Translations under genes and position numbers: made by a program
Shown: in pieces, positions 36,601 to 50,900 of the stretch
Numbering within the stretch: position 1 is the first letter of the stretch
How the letters are laid out: each line of letters begins with the position of its first letter
From: Stramonita haemastoma
Lineage: Eukaryota > Mollusca > Gastropoda > Neogastropoda > Muricidae
Assembly: GCA_030674155.1 (NCBI GenBank)
Contig: CM060317.1
Location: 40,067,395 to 40,131,394, forward strand
Reading direction: 5' to 3'
Length of the DNA stretch: 64,000 bases
Notes under the pieces: model-generated
The model's database searches: none
What the model was told of the DNA's origin: nothing
Seen by the model: the letters and a program-made list of their open reading frames with translations, nothing else

Positions 36601-39600
36601 AAAAGTCCCCAATTTTTTTCCCACCAAATCTGTCTGAACCCTGAGATAATACTTCAAACTGGATGTTTTCTTTTTCAGGGAATGTCCATTACGAGTCTTA
36701 TGCCCTAACAGCCTGTGTGGACGCATTATTGGTAAAAAGGGAAATGTCATCCGAAGTTTCATGGAAAAGTCGGACACAAACATTGTTGTTTCAAGGTAAG
36801 AATAAGTGAAAGTTTTTGTTACTTTTAGCTGTTCAGTGTATGTAATATTATTATTGTGTGTGCATGTGCACACATTAATCTCTTTACTGCGCTGTTGACG
36901 AACAGCGTTCATCATAGAAACTGTCACCAGCAATGCTCAGTTGATGATCCCTGTTTGTCAAGATTCAACGCTCTCTATGTTTCGTCCAGCATGTGCCTGA
37001 GCAAAATATAATAGCAGCAAAAAGGTTACGGCTACGCTCTTACTGCCACTGACTGTTGTGCTGGATAACAAAGTGTGCAGGAATGAGAAAAGGCATTCAT
37101 GCTTATCAGCATGCTCTGTCCTTGAGCAAGAAGGGAGGCTGGATCATCACGCATGTGCAGTTGTGCGTCATTTTAAACTCCTGGAGGGTTTCTAGTGATT
37201 TAAAAAAGAAGGAGGGGGGGGGGGGGGGGGGGGGCTTGCACTTGGCTGACCTATGTCCAGACAAATGAAGTGTGACAAGAACACATGGCTCTTTTTGCTA
37301 GAGGTTTTGTACATTTGTGTCTTTGGCAGTATGAACACTTTCAGCATGCCAAGTAAAAATGAGGGTTGGCTGTGTTCACATGCTGAAGGGAGTGAGTGAC
37401 AGGGGGAGAGGGGGGGGAGGGGAGCAAGGGGGTTAGTTGAAGGCAAGAAGGCAGCAAGATGACTTTGATTAGAGATAGTTGTTTACTGCTAGTTTGCCCC
37501 CAATTTAAAATTCTACTCTTCGTACCATTACTTTGAGTGACTTGCTTGAGATTTCACACAGTGCTTGTTAGGACTGACAGAGTATTGTTAGTGTGGCATA
37601 GCTGCCAACCATTCCTTTTTTTCCAGAATTTTTGGCACAATTCTGGTTTATAAAAAGTTTTCCAGATTCCAAAATTTAAATGCACGTAAATCTGATAGAA
37701 CATCAATGCTCATGCCAGTTTCCAATGCCAATCACCATGATGTTGAAGAAAAGGTTAATCACAAATTCTGATAGTTGTGCCTTTCAGATGTTTGTTCTCA
37801 AATGGAATAAAGATCTTTTTTATGCACTGATCTATTTCGACAAAGTAAAACTTTTGCCTTCTGCTACAGTCCTATCTGTGCCGTTGCCATTTGAAAATTT
37901 TGCATGGCAGATGATATGACATTACTGCACATGAGAAAAGGTGTTTACTTCAACAATTTTGTTGTAGTAGTTCTGAATTCAAGTGTCCTTGCTATGTTGC
38001 TATGCCAGTTGCTCAAAAGTATAGGCTGGTTCTAATACACAGACAAAAGAAACTAGGAGTAGCCATGGCAGAGGAGTGTCCAAGGGAGGCAATGACTGAT
38101 AGCCTGTGTGCATGTACATTAAGTCAAGGTGGTTATGTATCTCATCTTGAAGACAATAGGGAACATTTGTCAGAAGGGAAGGCAGGTTTTCAGGAGTATT
38201 GCTGCTTTGAAGCTGAGAGTCACTGGCATGAAATGACTGATTTTGCCATTTTATGGTTTGTGAAAGTGGAGCAGTGTAAAGAGTGAAGAGTAACAGGGTC
38301 TTGAACTGATCCCTGTTGGACACTGTATTCCAGTGTGACAGATTTGGATAGAATGTTGTTTGCTATAACTGTCTAGTATCAGTCTGTAAGACATGATGTA
38401 AACCAGGTGTGGGCTATGTCATTAATACTCAAAGGGTTTTTTGAAGGTGGGAAAGAATTAAGTGGTCTGTAGTGTCAAAGGCAGCTGACAAGTCAAGGAA
38501 AGTGAAGATTTTTCCTGAAACAGAAGCAAGTAGAAGTTTTTTTAATGTGTGGCCTAGGTGGTTCCGGTGCTGTGGTTGGGGTGATTGGCAGACTGAAATG
38601 GGAGAAAACTTGGAAAGAAGACGGTTACTCAACTGTTTGAGAACTACTTTTTCAATTAGAGATGAAAGGAAGGTTACAGATTGGTCTAAATTTTTTCAGA
38701 ATGTTGGGATGTTTTTTGATTAAAGGTCTCACTATTGCAGGTTTGAAAGTGGATAGAAAAATGTCTTAAAGAGAGGGGTTCACTATTTTGGTAATTGTGG
38801 TTGCAAGTTGTGGAAGTCACTGCAAAACGAGTAGGTAAGGGATCAAGCTCACATGTTTTTATCATATTTTCTTGTCTTGATTTCTGCCTCACTTGTGGGA
38901 TGGAAGAAAGATACATGCCAATAAACTTGGGTCAGGAAAGAAGGCTGGAAAGAATTCTGATCCAGTCTGAAACGAATGTAGCAGACTTCATCAGCAAAGA
39001 AGAAAGAAAAGATAAAAAGTTCAGACAGGCTGTAGATGGAAGGCAGAGGGCTTGCATTTACAGACTCAAGAAGATATGAGGTAAGGGGAAAAAGATTTCA
39101 TAGATGCAGCATTTAAAACTCAGAAGAGTTGGTGTGTCTTTGCTGCATGCATTTTTATTCTTGTAGTCCATTCTTTCTGGCACGCAATGGCCTGTTCTTC
39201 TGAAAGGCAGAATGGATTTAATGTGTGTGCAAGAATTCTGCATACATTCACAGATGGTGCTTCAGTGTATAGTCTCATTTGAAGAACTTGGGGGGTGGGG
39301 TGAGGAGTCTCAGTGGTGGCTCAAACTGGGGCACAATCCCAGGCAATCAAACTGTGAGCACAATTCTTTAGTACTACGCTATCCCACCCTCCCAACAGTT
39401 AGTATGAAATGACAAGTGAATAGTCATGATAATCCTTGAGAAATGTTATTTCACAAATGAATATCAATGAGCACCACACTTGAAACTGCACACTACAAGA
39501 ATTATACGCTAACAGGAAAAAAGTCACAGTCTGCTTCCTGTCACTGGTATGAGAAACCTCTAAAATTGCACTCTTGTCATTATACAAATAATTTTCCAAA

Positions 39601-42600
39601 TAAAAATCACTCACTGATTTTTCCTTAAGCTCATTTTCGTCCACAATTAGCATGGCTACACTAGGTTCCAAGCCGTTGTTATCAGACAGTAAAGCTTGAT
39701 TCATGTCATGTTCACAGACATCTGCAACTTGCTCCTTTTCAGTCTGTAGTTTCATCACTGCTTCTGGAGCAGTCTACTTCTAGTTATTGGTGTGGTTTTT
39801 TTTTATCTGACCTGAATATGGAGAGCTCCCAACTTAAATGGGGTATAAAAAAAAAACATGCAAACTTGTATGGTACAGGTATGTCACACAAACATCTGGA
39901 CTGGCCAAGACTATCCTACAGGGAACAGTTCGAAGGAGAGAGACAAAAAAGCAGAAGAGAAAACAATGGGAAGACATCAGATAGTCGGACTGACCTTGAT
40001 TGGATGACTTGCTAAGGAAAATTTTCAATGATGTCCCAATTGTCTACTAGACTACAGGATAGGAGGAGGAGAAGAATTGTAACACAAGTTAAACAACATA
40101 AGCATAACTGATGGTCCTGCGTTTCACCATTGTGATGATCACTTGCTAACTGAAGCATGATGACCAAAGTCCATTAAATGTTACATGTTGTAATGTCTGT
40201 CATTCAGTTTCACGAGTGAAAAAGTAGTATTTCAAGGTTTTATAAGTATGTCAAATGACATTGGATTGACTAGTTTACATCCCTACAGTATTTGATTGGG
40301 CGCCAGACATTTGTTCACATGTATTTTTAGAAAACCTGCCATTAGTATTCTCACAGTGTATCCCTGATGACACAGCATCTACTGCAATCATCCTCACAGT
40401 GCCTGCTCTGGAAAATACCAAGCCTCCATAAAAATATTGACAGTTTGTGTTAAAAAAAAAAAAGTAACCCAGGAGGCAGTGAATAAGACGTGATTGCTAT
40501 CTTGAGAAACATTTTCATATCCTCTTTAATATATTAAACATTTTGAGTGAACTATTACTTTTTATTCTGGGCTGATCTGTGAGACAGTGGTTTTGGCTAT
40601 GCTTAAGTTTCTATTGTGATTTTATTGCTTTTCCAAGAAGCTGACACTTGTATCTGTAAGTAATGTTCCTGACAGTTTTGAGGGCAGCCACTATCCTGGC
40701 AGCATGAATGATTACTATGTGGATCGTGTGATCACTGTCACTGGGAGCTTGGAAAATACCTTCAAGGCGGAAGAGATGATCAGCGAAAAGATGAGACTGT
40801 GCCTTGAGCAAGATGCTAATACCTATCAGGTGGGTGGTGCCTGTCGCTGTTCAGTTACCATCCCCATGTCCTGTGCTCTAATCACAAAAGTTCTTGTTTC
40901 TTTGTGGGAGGGGATGTGTTGAAACCACCATGCTGCAAAAGACAGATGATGAAGAGGTTTGGGGGGGATGGGGTAGATAAAGATCTTTATTTTAATTCAA
41001 AAAAGGGAAATGTCAGTTCATGTGTATTGTTCACTGTCACAAGGTGGTGGATATTATGCTGATTACCATGTCATGACTGCAGATAAATTCAGTTTAATCA
41101 CACTATAACCATAATGCTCTAATGGCCTTTAATGTTAAAAGATTGGTTAAAACGAGTCCTTAACTTGTTAATTGATTTTAACAATTGCCTTCATCATTCA
41201 CTCTGTATAGTTGGCTAAGCTGTCTTAATGAGAAGACAAAATAGGTTATTATCTTAGTGTAAATGTTATAGCTCTGACACTATGCCTTACTGCAGTGTTT
41301 ATTGTGTTATAGTAGCATAAGGGGAGTGGGATAGCCTGGTTAGATGTTGCTCTCATGATTTGATGGCCAGGGTTTGAGCCACCAACAAGACACCTGTTCA
41401 AGGGGATTTATCCCCTGGAGTTAAATGTGCCGGTGAGAACGATAAGAAAACCTGTATGAACAAACTCCTGCACACTGTGTTGAGACATCAGCCCTGAAAT
41501 CGGAATGCAGCTATTATAATGGTGAGTAAAATCAGTCATATGTTGAAAAATCTCACCATTGGTCAACCTTGTTGAAGCTCTAGCTGGGAATGAGAGTTTA
41601 AAAAAAAAAATAAAAAAAAAATTTAACTAGGGGGGGGGGAGGGGGATACAAGTGATTATAGCTTTGAGGTTGTGATCTCACCGCCAGGTTGAAGCCACCA
41701 CTGAAGCACTCTGTTTTTCGCATGGAAACTGGTAAAGTTGAAATGCAGCTTCCTTAATGGTGGGTAAACAGTTGCAGAAATCTCAGCATTGGTGAACTTT
41801 AGACCTCTCACTGAGAAAGGGGGAAAAAAGCACTAAATCTTGGCCTTGTTTCTTTTGTACGCTTTTTGTTTGTGAGAAATAGGAAAAAAGGTGGAAGCTG
41901 TTATAGTTTTCAGCATTTTTGATTGTATATGGCATCACTGACCAACTGTAAGATGAACTCTTGATTTTTGTATTTGACAAATACAAAACAATGACCTGGC
42001 AAACTGTGAAAAAAATTGTGTATTGAAATTAGTGGGGAAAGAGCTGTTTTCCCATTTAAAAAAAAAAACTGAAATGAAAATGACTGTGGCACTTTGAGAC
42101 GTATATGACTCTTGTGTTGCAGCAACAACAGATGATGTTCAGTGGTCTTCCTACTCTTCCCATGATGCCTGGAGGCATGAACAATTACCCTGGTGCTCGT
42201 CCTCCATACCACTACATGGTCAGTAATGGTCAAAACACATCTCATCGTACAGGTCCACCCAGCCTGCCGTAACAATGGTTCACCAGTTTTTTAAAAGAAA
42301 CTTTGGTTATCCTCTGATTTCCTTGATGAAGGTTATGTCTGTTTTCTAAGAACACCATAAAAAAGATTTCACACACCAGTGTTGTTATATTTTGATCCAA
42401 ATCTTTAAATTTGGTTTTATGTGAAAGATCTTGTGTTACAAGAGTGCTACTTTCTAACCAACAGGCTTTTTATGTCTGCCCAAACGTGAAAATGTGGAGA
42501 CTTTTGCTTACAGACAGACACAGATATTCTTTAATTAGATAACATTTTTAACAAATATTTATATAGTAGGCTGTATAGGGCACCTTTTCTAAATGTGTAC

Positions 42601-44740
42601 CAGAAAGACCCTGTGACTGTGATGATTGTCTTGTCTGCGTTGCAGGGAGTGGGCAACAGCTACTATGGACGGTCGATGTATGGGGGAGGCCCGGCGGTTC
42701 CTCCCCAGCAACAGCTGGAGGTGGTCTATCTGTACATTCCAGAGCAGTCGGTGGGGGCGGTGATTGGCAGCAAAGGGCAGAACATCAAAAATATCATGCA
42801 TCTGTCTGCAGCTCGCATTAAAGTGAGTCTTTGGTACCTTGTGAGAGACAACTGTGCAGCTATGTTTTGTCATTGTTTCAAAACCCTTTTCCAATGACTG
42901 TGACTGGCTTGCTGAATATTCATGATAACTAAACCAGCTTCGTAAGGCTGGCCCAACAGCCAAAAAATAGACCGCCTTATTTACAGTATACATAACATGC
43001 CTTTTTTTTACAGCATAAATGACAGTCCTTTTTAAACATAAACATAAGGCTTTACATGTGTGGGCAGTTGTGTTCAATTCCATAATTTTTTTTAAATGTG
43101 TGACTTGGATTTAAGTAAATGCCCAGAGTAGGCAAAATTTTTAAATAGTTTATGTAGGTGCAAGATAAACTGCTCATGGTAGGAATTGCTAAGTATGGGA
43201 TGTGAACAGTTTCCATCCTGGAGGTGAGAGGTGAACCAAGGAAAATGCCTGTGCACCAAAGAGCAGGAAAAAGATTATGATTTTTATGGCATTTAGTTTT
43301 AGTAACGATCCATAGGGACCATTGGTCCCTACGAAAAGCTTCTATCAATTGTAAAGAAGCTTAAACTTAAATGATACGGACATGTCACAAGACCAAATGG
43401 ACTTGCAAAAACGATTCTGCAAGGCACTGTCCAAGGAGAAAGAAAGGCAGACCAAGGAAGAGGTGGGAGGACAACATCAGCAAATGGACAGGCCTAGAAG
43501 TCGACCAAATTTTGAGAAAGGCAGAACAGAGAGAAGAATGGAGGGAACTGGTTGTCAAGTCTCCAGGGGTGCCCCCACAGTTGCCAGACTAAGGGATAGA
43601 TAGATGGAACAGCCCCATGGGGATGTTTTTTTTTTGGGGAGGGGGGGGGGGAGGGCTTCAGTATAAATAGCATCCCCACCTTCAGAAAATTTTCTACCAC
43701 TCTCTGTTATCTCTATTTTCTGCCTTCCTTGTCCATTCTCCGAGGAAATATTTCAAATGTGTATTTTTTTTTTTTTTTTTGTCTGCTTCATCTTCTGTAA
43801 CGTCCCCATCCTGCTGTTCCCATGCCGCTCGTTTCAATCCCCCTGCCACAACCATACCCAGATTTGTTCTGTCTCATCCTTAGGATCGGGGGGTCCACTT
43901 GGAGCCCATCAATATTAGGCTGCAGTGGGGCCACCAGCCAGAGGGGCCCTGCACTTCTCAGAGCATAGAATTCTCCGTGTTACCCGGATTTCCGATTTTT
44001 TAAAGCAGATTTCCGCGGGAAAAAAAGTTTCAAAATCTGGGGGCAAAAAAACGAAACTGGATGATATTCTCAAGTGGTGCGAGTGTCGTCAAAGGGTTCA
44101 GTTCTCACTCACTTGACTCAGTAGCTAAAGCCGGTAGAGGGTCGTAATTTCAAAAAGGCTAGCATATGCGGGAGAACGATCGTCGATTGGACTCATACTT
44201 ATGACTACAGAGGATGCAAAAATGCATGGAAATGGGAGTGGGTGGATGGTGAAGTCAAGGTTTGGGATCGAAAAGTGCGGATTGGCGAGCACATTCGCAA
44301 ACTGGATGCTGCAGGCAAAGAGTTTTGCAAAGCTTGCTAGTGCGACATTCTCCATCATGCTAGCTGTGGCCGCACAGCACTTGAAGACCATTTGCAAACG
44401 GCAAAACACAGGAAGGTGATCGACTCCATCCATACAACTCTTGCAGACTGACACTGAGAAAAATGCTGTTGTGGACAACACTCAGGGCATCCAAGCAGGG
44501 AAGAAAACACAGTTGAAGAAACAAGCCACAGAACAAGTGTACATGCAAGCAGGCAGACATAGGCATCACTACATACACACACATCCTTTTTTTAAAAACA
44601 AAAATCTGCAATTAGTTGCTGGATGTTTATGTCCTCATTTCTCACCCACTGTTTTTGTCTGTCTGTCTCTCTGTCTCTACCTCTCTCTCTGTCTCTGTCT
44701 CTCTCTCTCTCTCTGTCTCTACCTCTCTGTGTCTCTGCTC

Positions 44741-44821
<81 letters not shown>

Positions 44822-44948
44822 CTCTTCCACGTTTTCCATTAACCATCACAGTCATACACACAAACTTATATTACCGCTACCCAGAATAGATCTTTTTAAA
44901 ACAAGTTTCACATACTCTGGTGGTTCTTTATGGAAGATCTGAGTCTGT

Positions 44949-44984
<36 letters not shown>

Positions 44985-47900
44985 CCTCCACATTGCACAA
45001 AATGGTGCCTGGAGAGGCCTCCAAATTGCCTTAAAAATGCGAAAAATCGTTTTCGGGCCGGGGGGCTTCGCCCCCCTGGGCCCCCCAGCGGGGCTTTGCC
45101 CCTGCACCCCACCGGGCCTAAGCGGCCCCTGGACCCCAGCTTAGTTTCCTCTTTTTTTCTCTCCCAATTCTACGCTCTGACTTCTGCCAGGTCACTTTTA
45201 AGGTGTTCAGTGGTGCCTCTTCTTATGTAACGTATGCAGGACACCACCTTCTTAGCCCCCTACTAACGACAGTATTAGCTTGGTCTCGGAGCCCAACTGG
45301 GTGAGACACCCACCTGAGGTGGTGACCACAACGTCCCTCCAACGACTGTCCCCTGCAAACCTCTAACCCCAAAGGCTTTGACACAAACTCACCACAGGCT
45401 CAGAAGTGTATGGGGAAACCAAATCGGAGGTGACCATGAGACCAGAGCAACAGGGTCCTCCGAATCAGAGGCAATTTTTATTATTGCTGATGATCAATGG
45501 TGATGACGACGATGTATGGTGCTGCTGTGGAAGTGCATTCGCTTTGAGACTACTTGACTGGGTTGCACTCTACACTTACTATCATAGTATATCCTGGCAT
45601 CAACCGGGTCAGAGAGATAAGACACCAGCTGTGTTGGTCAGGTAATTTGAGCAACACTCTCAAATTCGCAACCGTGAAGTGGATGAAGCTCGACTGTGAG
45701 GTCCCAGTATTCCCACTGAGCCCTTAGCACACTCACTCTGCATAGGAGCTGGCCGGAGTCCAAAAAAGCCCTATGACTCTTATGGGATTCGAACCTGTGA
45801 CCTTCCAGTCCGAAATCCAAGCTGCTAACCACTGCACCATGGTGGTTGGTATGTGTATCTCTTTCTGTTAGGGTGCTTAAAAAAGTGTTTAAAATTGTTT
45901 GCCAGAAGGTAGCAAGCAAATCTCCTCAGTTGTTATTGCTGTGGCCAAAATGTCCAATGCCACTGTAGATGGTTTTCCTTCACCAACTTTACTGTTGAGA
46001 AAGGCTCATGTAGATGACATGGGCTTTTTACATGAGGCAGAAACAACTAACCTGGGCACACTGATGTTACTGCACTTAGAGTCTATGATATTACAAGCAT
46101 GAGAAAGCTTCCAAGTTCACCATAGATCAAATCATTTAGTTCTTCAATCTACAAACAAAAAATGCTTCATGGCAAAACAGTTGTCTGTGCAATTTTTCAA
46201 TTTCTTGCATAGGCTGAATTTGTGAATCCCATAATCAAGAAAATGAATGTGCTGAATGGGTAGGGAGGAGATGGGTCATTGTCACCAAAACCTGTCCGTT
46301 GTGTAGAAAAAGTGCTGGGCCTGTTCATTCATGCCATCTACCTTCCTTTGCCATGTTGCAGATAATGGGAGCAGAAGGGAAAAATGGTGGGGGAAGTGAC
46401 AAGGCAAGCCACCAAGGCCAACAGAATGTGGAGGAACGCAGAGTCATCATCACTGGTACACCAGAAGCTCAGTGGAAGGTAAGAGCGACTGTTAGGAAAA
46501 AAACAAAGTTGTAAGTTACAGAGGACTGTAACAAACATGAAAGCTTTATCAGACAGAAACGTGGGAACAAGTACCATTTGAAAAAAAGCTACTAGAAAGT
46601 TAACCCAAGTGTGCTAAAGAACCACACACTACAGAGGATTCAGTGATGCTGGCTGAATTGGTATAGGGTAGTGTATTTTGAAGCAGGGTAGGATTGAAGA
46701 ACCCTTTAAAAGAATTGGACTTTGTGTGTATGGCTTGGCCAGTGATGATAGTAAATGATTTCTGCATTTTGCCAGTGTGCTGTGATTGACATCACGGCCA
46801 ACAAGTTGGAAGGGAGGGGGGGGGGGGGGATTGAAAATAGAAACCTGGTTTATGTTTCTTGTTTGTTGTTTTAGTACTGCTGCATTTCCATAAAGAAAAC
46901 ATGCAAATACCATCCAGACAATTGTGTTTTTCAGTGTTTTATGTTTACTACAGATTGCATCATGATTCAAAAGTACGTAAATGAATGATAAATGAACATG
47001 ACTGTCATGTCTAGAACTGCATTCATTGTGCGAACCAAGCTTTTTCACTCATTTTTGTGAAAGTTCATGGAAATCTGTTGTTTAGCAGAAAGATATTGAA
47101 TATACCTCCCCGGCCAAATCCTCCTGTGAAAACGAAGTTATGTCATTGGGGGGGAGGGGGGGGGTCGTTCCTTGGCTAGAGCTCCAAGGTTCACTGATGA
47201 TATTGCGTATGCAACCATTTTGGCCCACCATAAAGGTAACCCCATTGCAACTTCAGGATAGTTCTGTATATGAGATTAATAGTTAAAGCATTTTCTGTAT
47301 GTTTCAGGCACAGTTCTATATTTTTGAGAAAGTAAAAACGGAGATGAGATTAGCATCAACAGATGAGATACATCTCCGCTCTGAGGTGGTGGTGCCAAAA
47401 TCTGCCATTGGACGCATCATCGGAAAAGGAGGACAAAATGTAAGCTTTACTGTCGGTAACACCACATTTTGATCAGCTTTTTAGTTGTGGGTTTTCACTA
47501 CAGCCAACTGCCTAGTTGGTCCAAAATAGTTAAGTCGAAGGTAAGTCTGTGTTTAAGTTAAAATTATAGATGAATTTTCCATTTGTTAGAATTAGTTTTA
47601 AGATCAATGATTAACCTTTTTCTTTATTAACGGCAGCTTATTACATATGAAAAAAGAAGAGAGCTTTTACTTATGGTCAAAATAATTGTATTGCTTCAGT
47701 ATAGCATGTACACGAATTTTGTCATGTTAAAGGAAATTTCTGGAAAAGTTTTTTCTGGGTGAAAATTTGTATTCCCTGGAAATCTTACATTCTGCATTTG
47801 GTCCATTGCCACATATAAAACCCATCTTCACTGTCCTTTTCAAAATGTTGCTTTTTTGCCTGTGTTTAATATAGTGTAGTGGGGATGGGATAGCTCATCC

Positions 47901-50900
47901 TTAATAATAATAATAATAATAAATGGAACTTATATAGCGCTATATCTTGCAAAAACAAATCAAAGCGCTTGCATTCAACCAATTCTTGCGCATGCAGCCA
48001 ACAACAATTAAAAATTTTTAACGAAGTCAATGCACAGCGCACCACACACACACACAAACCACACACAGAGTATAAACACACATAGAGTATAAACACTTTG
48101 GCAGGGCGGTGGATATTTCGGCTGTTGAGAGCAGGGGCAGATGAAGTTCTTAGCTTTGAAATAAGTGTGTCTTGAGGCTGGATTTAAATGTGTCATAGGT
48201 AGGCTTTTTACGAAGGTAGAGAGGGAGGTTGTTCCAGATCACTGGACCAGAAACAGAGAAAGAGCGACGGCCAACAGTGGATTGATTGAATCTAGGTATT
48301 TGTAAGCGCAGGGTATCTGCAGCAGAGCGGAGGGAACGAGAAGGAGTGTACGGGTAAAGACATTCACAGAGGTAGGAGGGTGCTGTTTTGTAAAGACATT
48401 TATAACAGAGAGTACTGATCTTATAGTTACTCTCTGTGGCACAGGCAGCCAGTGGAGAGATTGCAAGAGAGGAGTAATGTGCTCAGATTTTTTCTTTCTG
48501 GGGACCAGTCGAGCTGCGGAGTTTTGTATACGTTGAAGGGAGTGGATAGATGATGCTGGCAGACCAGCCAAAAGAGAATTGCAATAGTCCAGACGTGAAA
48601 GAATCAGAGACGTGACGAGTTTAGATGTTGCATCAGTGGACAGGTACTTCCGAATTGCACTAATACGTCTTAATTGATAATAGCATGACTGGCAGGTCTG
48701 GGTGATGAATTTTTGCATGGATAGTGTGTTGTCGATTACAACCCCTAGATACTTTACAGCAGTGGTAAGAGTGACTGAAGTATTGCCGAATTCTACTGAA
48801 GCTGTAGTAATGGAAGAAAGTTTGTGTTTGGTGCCTACCAGCATGGCTTCAGTTTTATCTGCATTTAGCTGTAATTTATTCTGTATCATCCAGTTTTGGA
48901 TATCTTCAAGGCAGTAGGACATATTTATCAAGAGAGAAGGTAGATTTTCAGGAGTATCACAGCTTAGAATCTGAGAGTCATCGGCATAGAAATGATAGTT
49001 GATTTGATGACGGTTTATTATATGTGACAGTGGAGCAGTGTATAGAGTGAAAAGAAAAGGGCCCAGAACTGATCCCTGCGGGACTCCACATTCCAGTTTG
49101 ACAGGTTTGGATTGAATCTTGTTTACTGCAACTGTTTGGAATCGATCGGTAAGGTATGAATTAAACCATGTGAGAGCTGTGCCTGTGATGCCAAACGTTT
49201 TTTGAAGACGAGAGAGAAGAATTGAATGGTCTATAGTGTCAAAAGCTGCAGATAGATCGAGAAGAGTGAGAAGGGATATTTTTCCTGTATCAGAAGCGTG
49301 TAGAAGCGTATTTAAGGTGTGCACTAGGGTGGTTTCAGTGCTGTGGTTGGCGCGATAGGCAGACTGGAAAGGCGGAAGGAGGCTATTGGAATGAAGATGG
49401 CTGTTGAGTTGTCTGAGAACGACTTTTTCAAGGACTTTTGAGATAAAAGGTAGGTTAGAAACGGTCTATAGTTCTTCAGAATGTTAGGGTCGAGATCGTG
49501 CTTTTTTAGTAGAGGTGTGACTATAGCGGTTTTGAGAGCTGGTGGAAAATTTCCTGAAAGAAGTGATGAATTTACTACTTTCGTGATTGTAGGTATTAGC
49601 TGTGGAATGCACTGAGTGAAAAGGGAAGCAGGTACAGGATCGAGATCCATGATTTTATGGTCATTTCTCTGAGAATTGTCTGAATTTCTTTCTCGGTTGT
49701 TGGACGAAAGAAAAGGAGAGGAGTGCCTGTAAATTGGGGATCAGGAGGCACAGGTTGGAAAGAAGTTTGATCCAGTTTGGAACGAATGTTGGGACTTTGT
49801 CAGAGAAGAAAGAAGAAAATATAGCGGGAAGTTCAGAGTGGCTATGGACAGTAGGAAGAGGGCTTCATCCTTCACAGCACTCGGTTTCCCCAAGCCAATG
49901 TTAAGCAGCATCAAGCATCAGCATCAAGTATGATTACCAAGTGGATGGGTGACCGTTTACACGCATTGGCTTCAGTAAAGTCCCCCAGTTCACCCAGCTG
50001 TAAATGGGTACCTGCTCTCTTTAGGGTCAGGGAAGATAAAGCAGCGATGTAGAGGAGATAGGCGCTGCCCCCATATGTAGACCCCGAGAGAAGCTGATGT
50101 CTCTGGTGCCTTGCTTCCCTACCACCACCTAGGTTATGGGATACCTTTACCTTTAAACATAATGGGACACATTCCATGTGTGGTGGACTTGTGGAAGCCA
50201 TAAAAACTGTGTGAAACTGTGTATCATGTGGAGGGAGGATAAGCAAAGAACAGTTCAGGGGGCTGGTTGGCATCCCCAGCATAAGCTTTGTTTTGGGTTG
50301 CCCTAAAGAGTAAATTTATGGGCAGGATAGCTCAGTGGTCGCCGCTGCTGTAGCCTAGTGGTTAGGGCGTTGGACTCATAATCTAAAGGTTGCGGGTTCG
50401 ATCCCATCTTTCGGCTATGGCGTTGTGCCTTGGAAAAGGCACTTTACGGCTATTTTCTCACCCCACCCAGGTGTAAAAGGGGGTACCAACCTTGTGTTGG
50501 GGGTTAACCCTGCGATAGGCTGGCGTCCTATCCAGGGGGGAGTCTATGACTCTCAGTCGCTTAACGCCACAGAAACCGGGATAAGCACCGGCCTGATGAG
50601 CCTTAAGGCTCGGGACAGACTTTAACTAACCTAGCTCAGTGGTCAAGTGCTCGCTTTCCCCCAGTCAAGTTAAGCAGCGTCGAGCTGGTTACCAATTGGA
50701 TGGGTGACCGTTTGCGTGCCTTGGCTACAGTACAGTCCCCTCACTTCATCCAGCTGTAAATGGGTACCTGCCCTCTTTAGGGCCAGGGAAGGTAAAGCAG
50801 TGAAGGAGAGGAGATGGGCGCCGCCCTCAATATGCTGGCCCCTAGAGAAGCTGAGGTCTCTGACACCTCACTCCCCTACGACTACCTAGGTTATGGGACA

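Noticed and set aside
36891..36908. Hairpin CGCTGTTGACGAACAGCG as a structured RNA or transposon end
   Set aside because: Short and isolated; no matching partner end, target duplication or second copy was found.
36394..36933. 179-codon minus-strand ORF
   Set aside because: Runs across IGF2BP exon 10 in antisense and has no recognisable motif; the plus-strand exon is certain.
39399..39758. 119-codon minus-strand ORF, acidic
   Set aside because: No recognisable domain, no splice context or repeat boundary. Treated as chance, though not excluded.
42219..42254. Alternative exon 12 donor at ACAG/GTCCAC
   Set aside because: It would leave phase 1, but exon 13 starts at phase 0.
42589..43083. 164-codon minus-strand ORF
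   Set aside because: Opposite-strand shadow of IGF2BP exon 13; the plus strand gives an unmistakable KH3 domain.
49877..49975. 5S rRNA gene
   Set aside because: Only the internal promoter segment resembles 5S rRNA, and it continues into a repeat body also found at 50645 and 63387.
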